Shown: in pieces, positions 20,242 to 29,287 of the stretch
How the letters are laid out: every line of letters begins with the position of its first letter
How positions within the stretch are numbered: the stretch's first letter is position 1
Assembly: GCF_019649055.1 (NCBI RefSeq)
Contig: NW_026570464.1
Span: 38,619-102,618, forward strand
Reading direction: 5' to 3'
DNA length: 64,000 nt
Source: Paramacrobiotus metropolitanus
Taxonomy: Eukaryota; Tardigrada; Eutardigrada; Parachela; Macrobiotidae
Program-made: the position numbers and the translations under genes
Notes under the pieces: generated by a model
What the model saw: only the letters and a program-made list of their open reading frames with translations
The model's database searches: none
Told to the model about the DNA's origin: nothing

Positions 20242-22271
20242 CACCTGAAACCGGACTTGAACACCATAATGGGTGCAATCCAACGGTTGTTACCCTCGCC
20301 CAACAAACGTGGCTTACGGCCATGTACCGTCCACCTCACCGGACCTAAATCTCTGGATCTTAACCGGATTCCCCGGATAGGCTCTGGCTTAGCGGCTGGG
20401 ACCATGAATTTGGCTCGGCCATCCCAGACCATCCGACGGAGTCCACCGGACCGAACTTGGCACAACGCCTAAGTTCACCGGCATGGAAGGGATCCAGCGC
20501 CCAGAAGGCGGCGACGGCCCGCATAGAAGTTGCGACAAGCCGTGGATCAGCCTGGCCCGCATACAAGTTGCGACAAGCCAAGGCCAAGTCCTGGCCCATA
20601 GAAGTTGGACCAGGCCCACTATGCGTCTAACCGACCATACGTGGCTCACGAGTCTAGTTGCCATACCAAGCAACTGGGACAAGTGAGTTTGGGAGCCACA
20701 TAGAAGTTGTGGTACACCCACTTTGCATGCCATGTCCAACATCCTCACCACGGACCGCCCAGTGGCCCATCCAAAAGATGCACCGCCCCGAGGCCAGAAG
20801 AGGATGTTCCTAGTCAGCAGACCGACTCCTTTGTGGAAAACGCCTACCGGCGCCCACAACTTAATTTTTTTGGAGTTTGGCCCGGCCAACCTGATGTTTT
20901 CGTCAGACGCCACTTAATTTTGTTATGGCCACGGTCTCAGGGAAACCTACCCTGCCAATTGGACATGGTAGCCAACTCATGGCCTACGGCCAGTGAGGCG
21001 GACCAGACTTAACCAGTCTGCAATTTTGGACCGTCGACAAAACGACTAAGTCCTTTTGGCCCGCCATTAACCTTGGACCGTCGACAAAACGACTAAGTCC
21101 ATTTGGCCCGTCCAACGACGTGGCCGACCGAAAATTTTCTAAGTCTTTTGGCCCGTCCAACGACGTGGCCGACCGAAAATTTTCTAAGTCTTTTGGCCCG
21201 TCCAATGACGTGGCTCATCAAAAAAAACGACTAAGTCCACATCGGAGAGCCAAACCCGGTTATACAGGACCCACACCACAGCAAAGGCCTGAAGCAAGGC
21301 CATACTATTTTGGAACCCTGTATCCCGGCCCAGAGCATGTCAGAGACCGAGTTTGGACCGCCCCAACGGGTTTGGTCCATTACACCACTTGGTCCTCGGA
21401 CTTAGAAATTTTTCCATTATGGCCCTCCTGGACTCAGAAGATTTTTGGACCTAGGCGCATGACCAAACCGGCATGCAAGGCCAAAACCGGTCCAAGTTAG
21501 AGACCCTTATGGGCCATCCAAACGGAATCGGTCCAAGCATACCATTTCGGTCACAGGAGCACCTCTCCTGTCCAGAGACATCACTCTGGCCCACCATGGA
21601 CCGCCCAATTGGGCTTGGTCCACCATAATCAGGAAGGGGACAACCTGTCCTTGCGCATGCAACCGTGCCTTCCATACACCGCACCGCTGGATTTACTTCA
21701 CTGGACCCCTGTGGATATCTCTGGGAACCGTCGCCCCGGATTCACAGGACCAGACATATCCTACCGGATAAAGCGGACCGTTGACTAGGACCCGTGTGGA
21801 CATTGGCCCTGTGGTAACCCTAGTCGGAATAAGCCTTTCTGTTTTGTCTAGTTTTTTAACCAAACCTGGTTTTTCTAGACTTTATTAACAAAAGATGATG
21901 TTTTTATTTAGCCATTAACCAAAGGAATTGGCTTTGGGATCTCTAACTATGATCTTATTTTCTTTAATTCTCACCGGAATTGTGATCTTTTTTATTTCGA
22001 TGTTTAACCTACGAGCCTTATAAACTTTATTTTTTTACTTGTTCGACCAACCAAGCCTTCAAACCCCACTGGAACCCCCTGCAACCAGAGTGCACTCCAG
22101 ATTTCGGCCGTTCGGTGCACTGCACCGCGGGTCTGGAGGAAGCGACCCTATCGGGTTTAGAGACAAAGTGGCATCCGGCCCTACCGGGTATCGGATCCTG
22201 GCACCCTACCGGGTTGGCCAGGGGCAGAGTCGGAAGGTGCTCGCAGGAGCTCCCACTCCCGCCCAGAGGCA
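20242..22271 (+). other. Long repeat-rich 3' non-coding region of giant element
   Basis: About 2 kb with no convincing gene. 20520-20720 holds imperfect repeats around AGAAGTTG(CGACAAGCC). 21029-21235 is a tandem array of about five units. 21250-22270 has repeats of GTTTGGACCG/TTTGGTCC type. TGTCAGAGACCG occurs at 21338 and again at 22272. The region is present in copy 2 (53474-55535) with different repeat numbers. It may be extended 3' UTR or part of a long LTR. Confidence 0.6.
21029..21235 (+). repeat. Tandem repeat array, unit about 45-60 bp
   Basis: About five units built on GACTAAGTCC(T/A)TTTGGCCCG followed by a variable stretch. Two central units (about 21115-21200) are near identical. 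Copy 2 carries about six units at 54625-54890. Confidence 0.75.
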
Positions 22272-22660
22272 TGTCAGAGACCGCTCACTCGAGGCGGTAG
22301 ACACCTCTCGTGGCTTTCTCTGTCGCCCGCCCGCACACGGCAACGCCGTTCGTGCCGCGCTATTACGCTGCTTACTCAGCGTATACTTTGTCTACGCTGA
22401 CCAATCAGCGCATTTCTCTGCACTCTTGGGGGCGGAGCCCTGCGCCTACGGGCGATTCCATGCTTTGCAGCATCAGCTGTTGCACACCGGCAGCACGCGG
22501 AATCATTATCACGATTCCTAGCTAGCGCACTGCAGGCACTTTTTCCACAGCTTTTTCCCACATCGGGTTTTCCGTTGGTTTTGTGTTGTTGTTGCTTTAT
22601 TGTTATCACAATAAAGGCTATTGGCCCCATTTACCATCTGCTTCTGTGTCATATCTGACA
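22272..22660 (+). repeat. Candidate 3' LTR (or its 3' part) of giant element, copy 1
   Basis: It begins TGTCAG and ends CTGACA, a perfect 6-bp terminal inverted repeat with TG...CA ends. Copy 2 has the same limits (53081-53473). It contains a CCAAT box next to a GC box and an AATAAA near the end. The weak points are that no polypurine tract precedes it and that TGTCAGAGACCG also occurs 934 bp upstream. The end at 22660 is firm, because the two copies diverge there; the start is not. Confidence 0.5.
22398..22440 (+). promoter_or_regulatory. CCAAT box plus GC box in LTR
   Basis: CTGACCAATCAGCG is followed 20 nt later by GGGGGCGGAGC. Both are kept in copy 2 (about 53306-53348). This is consistent with a TATA-less LTR promoter. 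AATAAA follows at 22610. Confidence 0.55.
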
Positions 22661-22873
22661 GTTTTCTGTTCGATGTAGCTATGCGAGATATGTAGCGCCA
22701 TATTATATGCATGTTCGGGGCGAGCTGCGGCAATTTGTTGCATCGAGTTTCGCCAAGTGCGTAGCCGAAGTCAATAATAGCTTTGATCAGGCCTTGATCT
22801 GCGCGGAACTCTCATGCTATACGCGGAACTCCTTGATACTGCAAAGTCTTCTCATGATAGGTAAATGAATGAA

Positions 22874-23503
22874 TTACGATAAGGACTGTTTCAGCAAAAA
22901 AGGAGTTACAAAAAAGGACTTAATTAATGTAGTCTCGGTGTGAGAGCTGGCGACGGTTGCGATGGTTCGCAGCAACGGTACCATCGCATCGCCGACGAAC
23001 CCGTGCTCAGTAATGTCGCAATAAACATGCACAACACGACTCTGTTTGCCCGGTCGTAAGTGGTACGTTTGACCACCGGCACCGGCGAAAAAGTGCTTTT
23101 GCAATAAACCCAGCGCCCTCGCATACTCTGATCCCTGAAACGTGAGCTCGGCATCAGGATTTACCACCTGCTGTGCGGAGCTACCAGTCACGTCAATATG
23201 TCCAAAGATGGTGTCTTTGTAACGCAGTAGAAGGTTTATTTTCCGAATTAGTTGATTCTCGTCATTGTATGACTCTTTATTTAAATACCGACTTTGTCTC
23301 AGCGTAGTCGTGGTTTTAACTAGCACTGCCAAACCCACAGTAAACCTGAGACGCATCGGTGGTAAAATAATTTCGGAAAGACCGACTTCCCAGTTTCCAT
23401 CAAGATCAATACCTTTGGCTAGCAAAGTTGTAAATTTCCCACAACGATTTGCGGGATAAATACTGTGAGTTGCGGAAGACAGTAGTGTCATATAGAAACT
23501 CAT
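22874..23503 (-). CDS. Polinton penton-like (minor capsid) protein, truncated C-terminus
   Basis: ATG at 23503 overlaps the upstream TGA as ATGA. The N-terminal FYMTLLSSATHSIYPAN and GNWEVGLSEI match the Polinton minor capsid/penton family in its start region, as does the related gene at 40388. The later VVHVYCDITEHGFVGDAMVP is the family's conserved C-terminal half. The expected closing part (YVP...IEI...VKLHFRP in the B copy) is missing, so it is truncated or frameshifted near 22900. It would form part of an icosahedral capsid. Confidence 0.75.
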   Translation of the reverse strand: MSFYMTLLSSATHSIYPANRCGKFTTLLAKGIDLDGNWEVGLSEIILPPMRLRFTVGLAVLVKTTTTLRQSRYLNKESYNDENQLIRKINLLLRYKDTIFGHIDVTGSSAQQVVNPDAELTFQGSEYARALGLLQKHFFAGAGGQTYHLRPGKQSRVVHVYCDITEHGFVGDAMVPLLRTIATVASSHTETTLIKSFFVTPFLLKQSLS

Positions 23504-24184
23504 TTTAGATCTTCTTTGTTTTCCCAAGAGTCGTAAGCGGGACCGTAACCGTACCAACGTATAAGGTATTGCTGTTTTCCCTTGTACATTCTCTCCCTTA
23601 ATATACGGTGAAACGGTCGCTCGGTCATAATAAATTTTGACAGTTCGCTGGCATAAAGATCTCCATCAATTTTCTCACCTCCTAGGTCCCCTAAAGCGTA
23701 GATGTAATGATTCTGTCGTTTTTTAACTTGTACAATTTTAAAAATTTCTTCAGTGTAATTGGTTTCGTACGTATTGTACAACTGGTTCACGTTCGATATA
23801 CTGCACAACGAGATCGCGCTCGATATACTGCACAATAGGTTCGCGTTCAATATATTGTATTGTGGGCTCACTTTGGATAAATACCGGCTCACTTGGTAGA
23901 TACTGAATAACCGGAGGTTCGGTCGCTTGTGTTGATCCATCAGTAAGAAGATGCGCAGCTTGAGTACCATAGTTCCTTTGCGAAGTTACGTTTGGTTTGT
24001 GTTCGTTAACTTCAGATTCCTTAACGCGTGGTTCATAGTCTGCAGACTTAGTCTGGTACGCGGCCCGAGCCAGCAAATCATGAGTCATGGCACTACGAAT
24101 TTCTTCAGCTTTTTTCCATGATGTGGCTTTGGTCTTGCCGGGTGCAGAAAATTCGGACTAAGGTACAAGAACGTAGGTCTTCAT
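23500..24184 (-). pseudogene. Chromodomain protein resembling a Polinton integrase C-terminus
   Basis: ATG at 24184 overlaps the upstream TGA. A TAG falls at codon 9 (24160-24158), then the frame is open to about 23760, where it shifts. Residues about 95-135 contain four repeats of (E/D)P-x-(I/V)QYIERE. After the shift comes NYTEEIFKIVQVKKRQ, like the SH3-like tail of Polinton integrases. A chromodomain (YLIRWYGYGPAYDSWENKEDL) closes the protein. No DDE core is present, so it is either an integrase remnant or a separate chromatin-reading protein. It ends in TGA overlapping the penton ATG. Confidence 0.65.
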
Positions 24185-24501
24185 TTTGTTATAAATGATG
24201 CAACTAGTGTTCCTAGAATTGGAAGGAGAGCAGCTAAGAATCCTCCTTTTTGCGCTAAAATTGTTCGCTTTTTAACGTGTGAAAGTTTTCTGTCGGCTAA
24301 ACGCTTAATTATCGGTGCAAAACGTTGTGCTCTGGCTAAATCAACTTTACTCAAAGCCGTTGGTTGCTTCACCAAATTTAAACAAGCTTCTTCAATTGCT
24401 AAAATTTGTTTTTTAGAAGCAACCTGTAAAACATATCTACGCAGTCGTGGATTCATAATTTCCAAAGCGCGTAGTATACTGAGAACGTCTTCTGGATTCA
24501 T
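24181..24501 (-). CDS. Small basic core-like Polinton protein with hydrophobic C-terminus
   Basis: 106 residues, intact. The N-terminal helix-rich half (VLQVASKKQILAIEEACLNL) is followed by a basic segment (KLSHVKKRTILAQKGG) and a hydrophobic tail (FLAALLPILGTLVASFI). Small proteins of this layout sit beside capsid genes in Polintons and resemble adenovirus-type core/membrane-lytic peptides. Both its start and its stop are ATGA overlaps with its neighbours. Confidence 0.7.
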   Translation of the reverse strand: MNPEDVLSILRALEIMNPRLRRYVLQVASKKQILAIEEACLNLVKQPTALSKVDLARAQRFAPIIKRLADRKLSHVKKRTILAQKGGFLAALLPILGTLVASFITK

Positions 24502-25133
24502 TTTTCCACGTATATTTTCCAGTAGTCGAATATGTTTGACTGTAGCCTTAGCTTGTCAGGTGTATCATGACGGAGATTTATTACCAAATAACCAAAAGGT
24601 TCCTTTATAGCTTTTTTGTATGCATCACACAAATGCGGCATACCTAGCTGGCGAGAAAGTAGTTTAATCTGTTGTACATCACGTACAGATTTAAATGAAA
24701 TTAAATATTGGGAGTTAAGAGAGATATCTCTTATGCTTTTACCTTGTTTGTATAAATTTTGCGATATAAAGATAACGGAAACATTTTTATGATGCACATC
24801 TCTAGTACATATTGTCGAACACGTTGCGTTTTTTGATATTTCTTCCATGAGATCATCAAGAATAAGTAGCGTAGGCGTATTTCTATCAAAAAAATTTTCA
24901 TCTTCCAAGATTTTATCCATTCCAGGCAGCAGCTCGATGGACTTATCAAAATTACTGCATGTCTCTTGCCATGTACCGTACGCATATACTATACGTATGG
25001 GCGCGGGTGTGAAATTATCGGGAATACTCCGTAAAAGTTGCACTGTAAATGTCGATTTTCCGGACATAGTTGGACCAGAAATATAAAGTGAACAAGGAGT
25101 TTTAAATCTGAAATCAAAAGTCACCTTTTCCAT
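24498..25133 (-). CDS. FtsK/HerA-family genome-packaging ATPase
   Basis: 211 residues, intact, ATG at 25133. Walker A is SGPTMSGKST (about residues 19-28). Walker B is TLLILDDLMEE (about 89-99). The later SVIFISQNLYKQGK matches the sensor region of A32-like ATPases of Polintons and large DNA viruses. It would pump DNA into capsids. The stop overlaps the next ATG by ATGA. Confidence 0.88.
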   Translation of the reverse strand: MEKVTFDFRFKTPCSLYISGPTMSGKSTFTVQLLRSIPDNFTPAPIRIVYAYGTWQETCSNFDKSIELLPGMDKILEDENFFDRNTPTLLILDDLMEEISKNATCSTICTRDVHHKNVSVIFISQNLYKQGKSIRDISLNSQYLISFKSVRDVQQIKLLSRQLGMPHLCDAYKKAIKEPFGYLVINLRHDTPDKLRLQSNIFDYWKIYVEK

Positions 25134-25276
25134 TTTAAAAAATTATGTTTTCTAAGCGCTATTTGTATGCTTTACCTATGAGAAATTTTTCTCAAAAAAC
25201 TCCTGATTTTGACTTTGAAAAATTCCGTTATCGATTCAGATTTTGGAGTTTTCAGTTGCAGAATCTAGGAGTTTCA

Positions 25277-25813
25277 TTATAAATTCAAACCTTCTTGAGT
25301 TTGTTTCGAAGAAGTACAACCAAGGACTACACAGCTACCGGTATGGAAAATATGAATGGTGGCGTACGAAAGCCTTAATTTTAATGCTGGAAACAGCTCT
25401 GGTTCTAGTAGACGTTGCACGGAGAAGTTTTTCGCTTTCTCGTAAAGCTTTACCAAGTTAACGTTGTGTGTATGTTTGTACGTGCAAACGGTATTTGCGA
25501 CACTGCTATCCTTAATGTTTAACTCTATGCCTTGAGTATAAAGCATCATTTGATAACATTTTAAAATTGAATACGATCCTGTAATACTTTTAGCACCGTT
25601 TATTATAGCCTTACCATTAGGGAATAATTGACAGAACGTTTTGTTTTGTAAACTTAAAGTGACAGCATTAAATCCTTTAACGGACTTTGTATTAAGTGGA
25701 AATGACTTCCAAACTTTCTCCAAACGAATCGCTTTGTCGAGTTGGACGGAAAGAATGACGTTACGGATATCCAAGGCTACGAGCAATAATTGCGACAGTG
25801 TCAACTTGGAACC
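25277..25813 (-). CDS. TATA-binding-protein-like (TBP) protein, Polinton A
   Basis: The frame has no ATG near its start (TTG at 25804), so the N-terminus is uncertain. Two TBP repeats are visible. Repeat 1 is LDIRNVILSVQLDKAIRL ... FPNGKAIINGAKS, matching the TBP strand pattern and its F-x-x-G-K-x(4)-G-A-K-S signature. Repeat 2 is ELNIKDSSVANTVCTY ... LEPELFPALKLRL ... FHTGSCVVLG, matching the TBP EPELFPGL signature with a degenerate GK-GAK. Repeat 2 ends at GCTSS with little after it. Its role would be promoter recognition in the nucleus. A TATA-like ATATAAAG lies at 25816-25823 on this strand. A second TBP-like gene is at 38957. Confidence 0.8.
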   Translation of the reverse strand, partial: GSKLTLSQLLLVALDIRNVILSVQLDKAIRLEKVWKSFPLNTKSVKGFNAVTLSLQNKTFCQLFPNGKAIINGAKSITGSYSILKCYQMMLYTQGIELNIKDSSVANTVCTYKHTHNVNLVKLYEKAKNFSVQRLLEPELFPALKLRLSYATIHIFHTGSCVVLGCTSSKQTQEGLNL

Positions 25814-25935
25814 TTTATATGCCTTTCAAGTTAAGACTGTCACAAATAATGCCTTCTAAGCCTTTTTTTTTGACACAACAAACAGAACAGAGTAAATGCT
25901 AAGTAAGATGTGCTAATAAAAACTGAAGCATCCAG

Positions 25936-26382
25936 TCAGACAACAATATCCCGTCCCCAGTGCTGGATGTAGATTTCCTCCATGAGAATGATGAATCCCT
26001 GATATGGTAGTTGAACGGTGCGTCGGGGTTGAGAGAAACGAATCATGCGTCCATATTTCGGGTGGATGCTGACAGTAACGTCCACACAGCCCTGACCCGG
26101 AAGTGAGAACTTCTCAGCGCTTTTATCAACAATGGACCGGTCCATACAGTCCTGCAGCGTGCCGTTTCGAATCATGCCCAACAAACAGTTGATATCGGCA
26201 TATGCCAGACGAACTCCTTTGTCCATGGCCTTCTTCAGCCCAGAACCGTCCGGTTTGGCATCGAACACTAAAAAGAAGCAAACGTCCTTGGGGTTCCAAA
26301 ACATACTAACTACAGCGTTGATTTTCTAGATGGTAAAATCTTCATGCACCCCCAAAACTTTCAAAGCGCATACTGAAGCCAT
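25936..26382 (-). pseudogene. Unknown Polinton A protein with one TAG
   Basis: ATG at 26382 opens a frame of 149 codons interrupted only by TAG at 26328-26326 (codon 19). The rest, from MFWNPKDVCFFLVFDAKPDG to the end, looks like a folded alpha/beta protein with balanced composition. No family is recognised. It lies upstream of the TBP-like gene on the same strand. Confidence 0.5.
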
Positions 26383-26439
26383 TTTGATGTGAACAGTAGA
26401 CCGGTTGACACCAAACTAAATGTTTTTTTTGAAATGTAG

Positions 26440-26715
26440 TTACGCTTGAAGACTTACGATATTGAAATTCCACTGGCAAAAGAACTCGACTGGCGATGGA
26501 GCGCCAGTGAAGTCATAGGAGCTGTATTTGGACAGTGTATCGATGTACTTCGTTTCTAAGCGGTAAAGCAAAGACTCGTCCTGTGCAATTTTCCGCACGT
26601 CACCATTCGTTTGGTCGTTGGCAAGCGAAACAATGGCCGAGGCGCATTCGTGATGGAATTTCAAGGGTAACGGATGAAAATTAAGTTCTGAATGGATGCC
26701 AGTGAACGACGTAAA
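26440..26715 (-). pseudogene. Unknown ORF fragment
   Basis: The frame is open from about 26715 with no ATG (TTG at 26664). It encodes about 90 residues including CASAIVSLANDQTNGD and SPVEFFCQWNF. It may be the continuation, after a frameshift, of the ORF ending at 26721. No family is recognised. Confidence 0.35.
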
Positions 26716-26720
26716 TCATC

Positions 26721-27200
26721 CTACGTTAGATCCCTCAATAAAGTAGTTCCTTTCTTGGGAATTCTCGCGCGACTATCAGAATTCGCATCGGTACTTGTAA
26801 AACGGTCGATTTGAATGACAATCACCCCGGTAACAGTTATGCGTTTCGCCAATAAGCCACTGCCGAAATCCTTCCTGATCGAGGATTTGTTGTGACAACG
26901 ATCGCCGTCAACAGAAACAGGTATGTTGTACGAATCATCACGCACAAATCTGAAAATCTGCAAAAATTCCGCGATCGAAAGTGACAAAGACTTTTCGTAA
27001 CAACGAAAGCGGATGATTTGAATTTTTCCAGAATCTTGAAACTTTAAACGAAAAGATCCAGAAGAGTATTCCCGTTGCGCTGGAGTAAAAGTTAATTCCG
27101 AAAGGTCAAAATCCATTCTGAAAGCGCAGTACCGAAACACTAACTGTCGACAGCAACTATCTTGTGGAGAATTCGTAATAACTGAAGAAAACGTGGTCAT
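26721..27200 (-). CDS. Unknown Polinton A protein
   Basis: ATG 27200, with an internal ATG at 27116 before a better-looking domain. FRLKFQDSGKIQIIRF, then SLSLSIAEFLQIFRFV, gives a beta-strand pair and an amphipathic helix. This is loosely like PC4/Sub1 coactivators, but the match is too weak to call. It ends at TAG 26721. Confidence 0.4.
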   Translation of the reverse strand: MTTFSSVITNSPQDSCCRQLVFRYCAFRMDFDLSELTFTPAQREYSSGSFRLKFQDSGKIQIIRFRCYEKSLSLSIAEFLQIFRFVRDDSYNIPVSVDGDRCHNKSSIRKDFGSGLLAKRITVTGVIVIQIDRFTSTDANSDSRARIPKKGTTLLRDLT

Positions 27201-27535
27201 CGCCAGTGTGGATTAGCCATTGTCAAATCAGAGAGAATAAGACAGAATGTGGGTCATCGCCAGTGTGGACTAGCCATTGTCAAACGAGAGAGAACGAGAC
27301 AGAATGTGGGTCAGCGCCAGTTTGGATTAGCTAAGGAACAAAGAATCTAGATCAGCGCCAGTTTGGATTAGCTAAGGAACAAAGAATCTAGGTCAGCGCC
27401 AGTTTGGATTAGCTAAGGAACAAAGAATCTAGGTCAGCGCCAGTTTGGATTAGCTAAGGAACAAAGAATCTAGGTCAGCGCCAGTTTGGATTAGCTATTG
27501 AAAAATGAGAGAGAATGTGGGTCAGCGCCAGTTTG
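27197..27535 (+). repeat. Minisatellite, about 8 units of roughly 40-55 bp
   Basis: Units share GTCA(G/T)CGCCAGT(T/G)TGGA(T/C)TAGC. The central four are about 41 bp and almost identical (TAAGGAACAAAGAATCTAG). The first two are longer (GAGAGAA...GACAGAATG). The array lies between divergent genes. Confidence 0.85.
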
Positions 27536-27602
27536 ATTTCTGAAAACGACGTGGTCTATCTTAGCTGTCCGGAATAGGAATTCATTCGCAATTCTGAACG
27601 CC

Positions 27603-28673
27603 ATGGATCAGTACAAAGGTTGTTTATTAGGCGCTCTGATCGGAGAATGCATCGGAACACCCCTGAGACGCGCTACCTCCTGCCACATGAACTTGGCGGG
27701 AGTGCGGAGCAGGGTCTCGACTTACTGGGAGAAATTCTTATTAACGCACGCTTACGCCAAGTCTCTACTGGATACCGGCTTCTTTTCTTTGGAGAATGCC
27801 GCACGGCAATGTAGCCAAACATTTTACCACAACTACACTAGACGCCGAGCTTTTGGTGAACTGACCACCATTATTGCCAGTTAGAAACATTCTCCCCAAA
27901 AAGAATGGACCGCTGCTGCTACAACAGTCCGTAACCGGGGCACAGAGTGTAACGCTGCCACTTGGAGAACAGCGTTTCCCTTGTACTTTTACAATCGTAC
28001 GGAGCAGATGAATTTCTCTGTAGACCGTGTAGCCCGACTCACCCACTCTTCTCATGACGCCGCCGCTGGAGCACAGTTGCAGGCCTACGCCATCAATCTG
28101 GTTCTAAAGAATAAAATGATGAAGGAGCTTGAGTTTCTCTCCGCTCTTGTTGACTACAGCAATAAATCTCTCCCCGATTATGTGCGTCGGAAATTTTATA
28201 CACGTGTCATGATGGTGCTGGACTACGCGCAACGCGATGAAACAAAGGAAAAATTGTTCAAAGCCACTGGCGTCGGCACCAGCCCTTTGGACGTAGTTCC
28301 AGTTGCCATTTACTGTGCTGCTATTGGTCGCCGCAGCGATTGCCCCTTTGAAGCCACCCTTCATGCGGCAATGTTAACCGGAGGATGCACTGATGCCATT
28401 GGGACCATGGCTTGTGCCATTGCAGGAGCCTGGTCCGGATTCTCAGGTATACCTGACGAAACGGTGGGCATGTGGGACGGGCAGGAGCAAGTATATGCCT
28501 TAGCCGAAGATCTGTACAAGTACGTTTCCACACTGCACGGCCCAACGGACCGCTCAGCACTTTTGAAAACTGGCCACACCTCCTGCCTTCTGCCGGCGCC
28601 ATGGCGAGGACAGGACTGTACTACACCGGATCTGATGATACAGTTAAATGTCATTTCTGTCGGTTTACAATGA
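27603..28673 (+). pseudogene. ADP-ribosylglycohydrolase (ARH/DraG family), Polinton A
   Basis: One frame from ATG 27603 is broken only by TAG at 27882-27884. The start YKGCLLGALIGECIG matches the ARH N-terminus. THSSHDAAAGAQLQAYA (about 28035) and GGCTDAIGTMACAIAGAWSG (about 28377) are family motifs. The enzyme class removes ADP-ribose from protein or other targets. The usual GGDTD is GGCTD here, so one metal-binding Asp is lost, and no clear N-terminal TDDT is visible. Activity is doubtful. After about 28535 the frame runs over a BIR domain encoded one frame away. Confidence 0.82.
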
Positions 28674-28711
28674 GCAACTGGACACCGGGAGATCCATACA
28701 ATGACCATTAG
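28553..28711 (+). pseudogene. BIR (IAP-repeat) domain, truncated, probably fused to the ARH
   Basis: Frame 2 relative to the ARH encodes LSTFENWPHL ... ARTGLYYTG ... VKCHFC ... WTPGDP..DH, the BIR fold with C-x2-C and the following His. The last zinc-binding Cys (His-x6-Cys) is lost because of a stop right after the His. There is no start codon of its own nearby, so an ARH-BIR fusion broken by a small indel at 28535-28560 is likely. Confidence 0.75.
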
Positions 28712-28945
28712 AAATATAACCGAAATTGTATTTTTGTCAAAGATTGTACTGCTACTCCTGCGTATGTTCTTGCGGTATGATTTGTTTTACTTTGTTCGTT
28801 GTTATTCGGTGAAAACAAAATAAACGAGGGTGGGGAAAAATAAACAAAAGAAAGGGAAAAGTAAGACTCGGTCGGTCTCGGCCCGGTTCGGTTCGGTCGG
28901 TCTCGGTTCAGTCTCGACCTTGTTCAGACCGTTCGGCTCGGCTCT

Positions 28946-29035
28946 GGCCAATCAGAGCGAGGGGCGTGTCTGACCAATCAGAGCGGGGGCGTGTCTGACC
29001 AATCAGAGCGGGGGCGTGTCTGACCAATCAGAGTG
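28946..29035 (+). promoter_or_regulatory. Array of four CCAAT boxes with GC-rich boxes
   Basis: GACCAATCAGAG (first copy GGCCAATCAGAG) recurs four times at about 25-bp spacing, with GGGGGCGTGTCT between. NF-Y-type CCAAT boxes with GC/CACCC-like boxes suggest the U3/promoter of Gypsy B. GTCGGTCTCGG/CGGTTCGGT repeats precede it (28865-28915). The giant element's LTR has a single related CCAAT-GC pair. Confidence 0.7.
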
Positions 29036-29287
29036 TCCCTGCTATTCTAGCTAACATACTACTTGCACTCCGTCCGTGTTGAAAATCATCCGCCCTGAAG
29101 TATTTTTGGCCGCCTTTCTGCGCAGAGAAACTTTTTTAAATTACTATACCGTTAAAACTGGAGGAGCAGACGCAGCGGAACAGTCCTGTTATCGGTGGCT
29201 GGAGTGTCTGAACCCGGCTTAGGTCACCGGACTTAGCGCAAACTCCGCAGAAGGAGAAGTCGAATAACATGACTGAAGCAATCCGGA

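Larger units (their letters stand above)
1..22660 (+). mobile_element. Giant Ty3/Gypsy retroelement, copy 1 (5' end outside window)
   Basis: Gag, retropepsin, RT, RNase H and a DD35E integrase occur in Ty3/Gypsy order. They are followed by about 10 kb of extra coding sequence and a repeat-rich 3' region. The sequence from about 11664 to 22660 is repeated in inverted orientation at 53081-64000. The two copies stop matching right after ...ATATCTGACA, which fixes the 3' end at 22660 (copy 1) and 53081 (copy 2). No envelope-like membrane protein is visible. The copy is damaged: stops at 4892, 4979, 5960 and 13551, and frame changes near 6335, 9800, 11940, 11998 and 16611. The 5' LTR must lie left of the window. 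Confidence 0.9.
22661..28711. mobile_element. Polinton/Maverick remnant A
   Basis: It carries a packaging ATPase, a small core-like protein, a chromodomain protein and a penton-like protein on the minus strand, plus TBP-like, ARH and BIR genes. Major capsid, protease and DNA polymerase are absent. No terminal inverted repeats were recognised. The giant element ends at its left edge and Gypsy B begins at its right. Confidence 0.75.

Noticed and set aside
21120-21500. ORF with MADRKFSKSFGPSNDV repeats as a gene
   Set aside because: It is the translation of non-coding tandem repeats; the frame is not kept in copy 2.
26721-27200. PC4/Sub1 coactivator
   Set aside because: Only a loose strand-helix resemblance; key residues could not be matched.
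27197-27535. CRISPR-like array
   Set aside because: Units are contiguous tandem repeats without unique spacers, and the DNA is eukaryotic.
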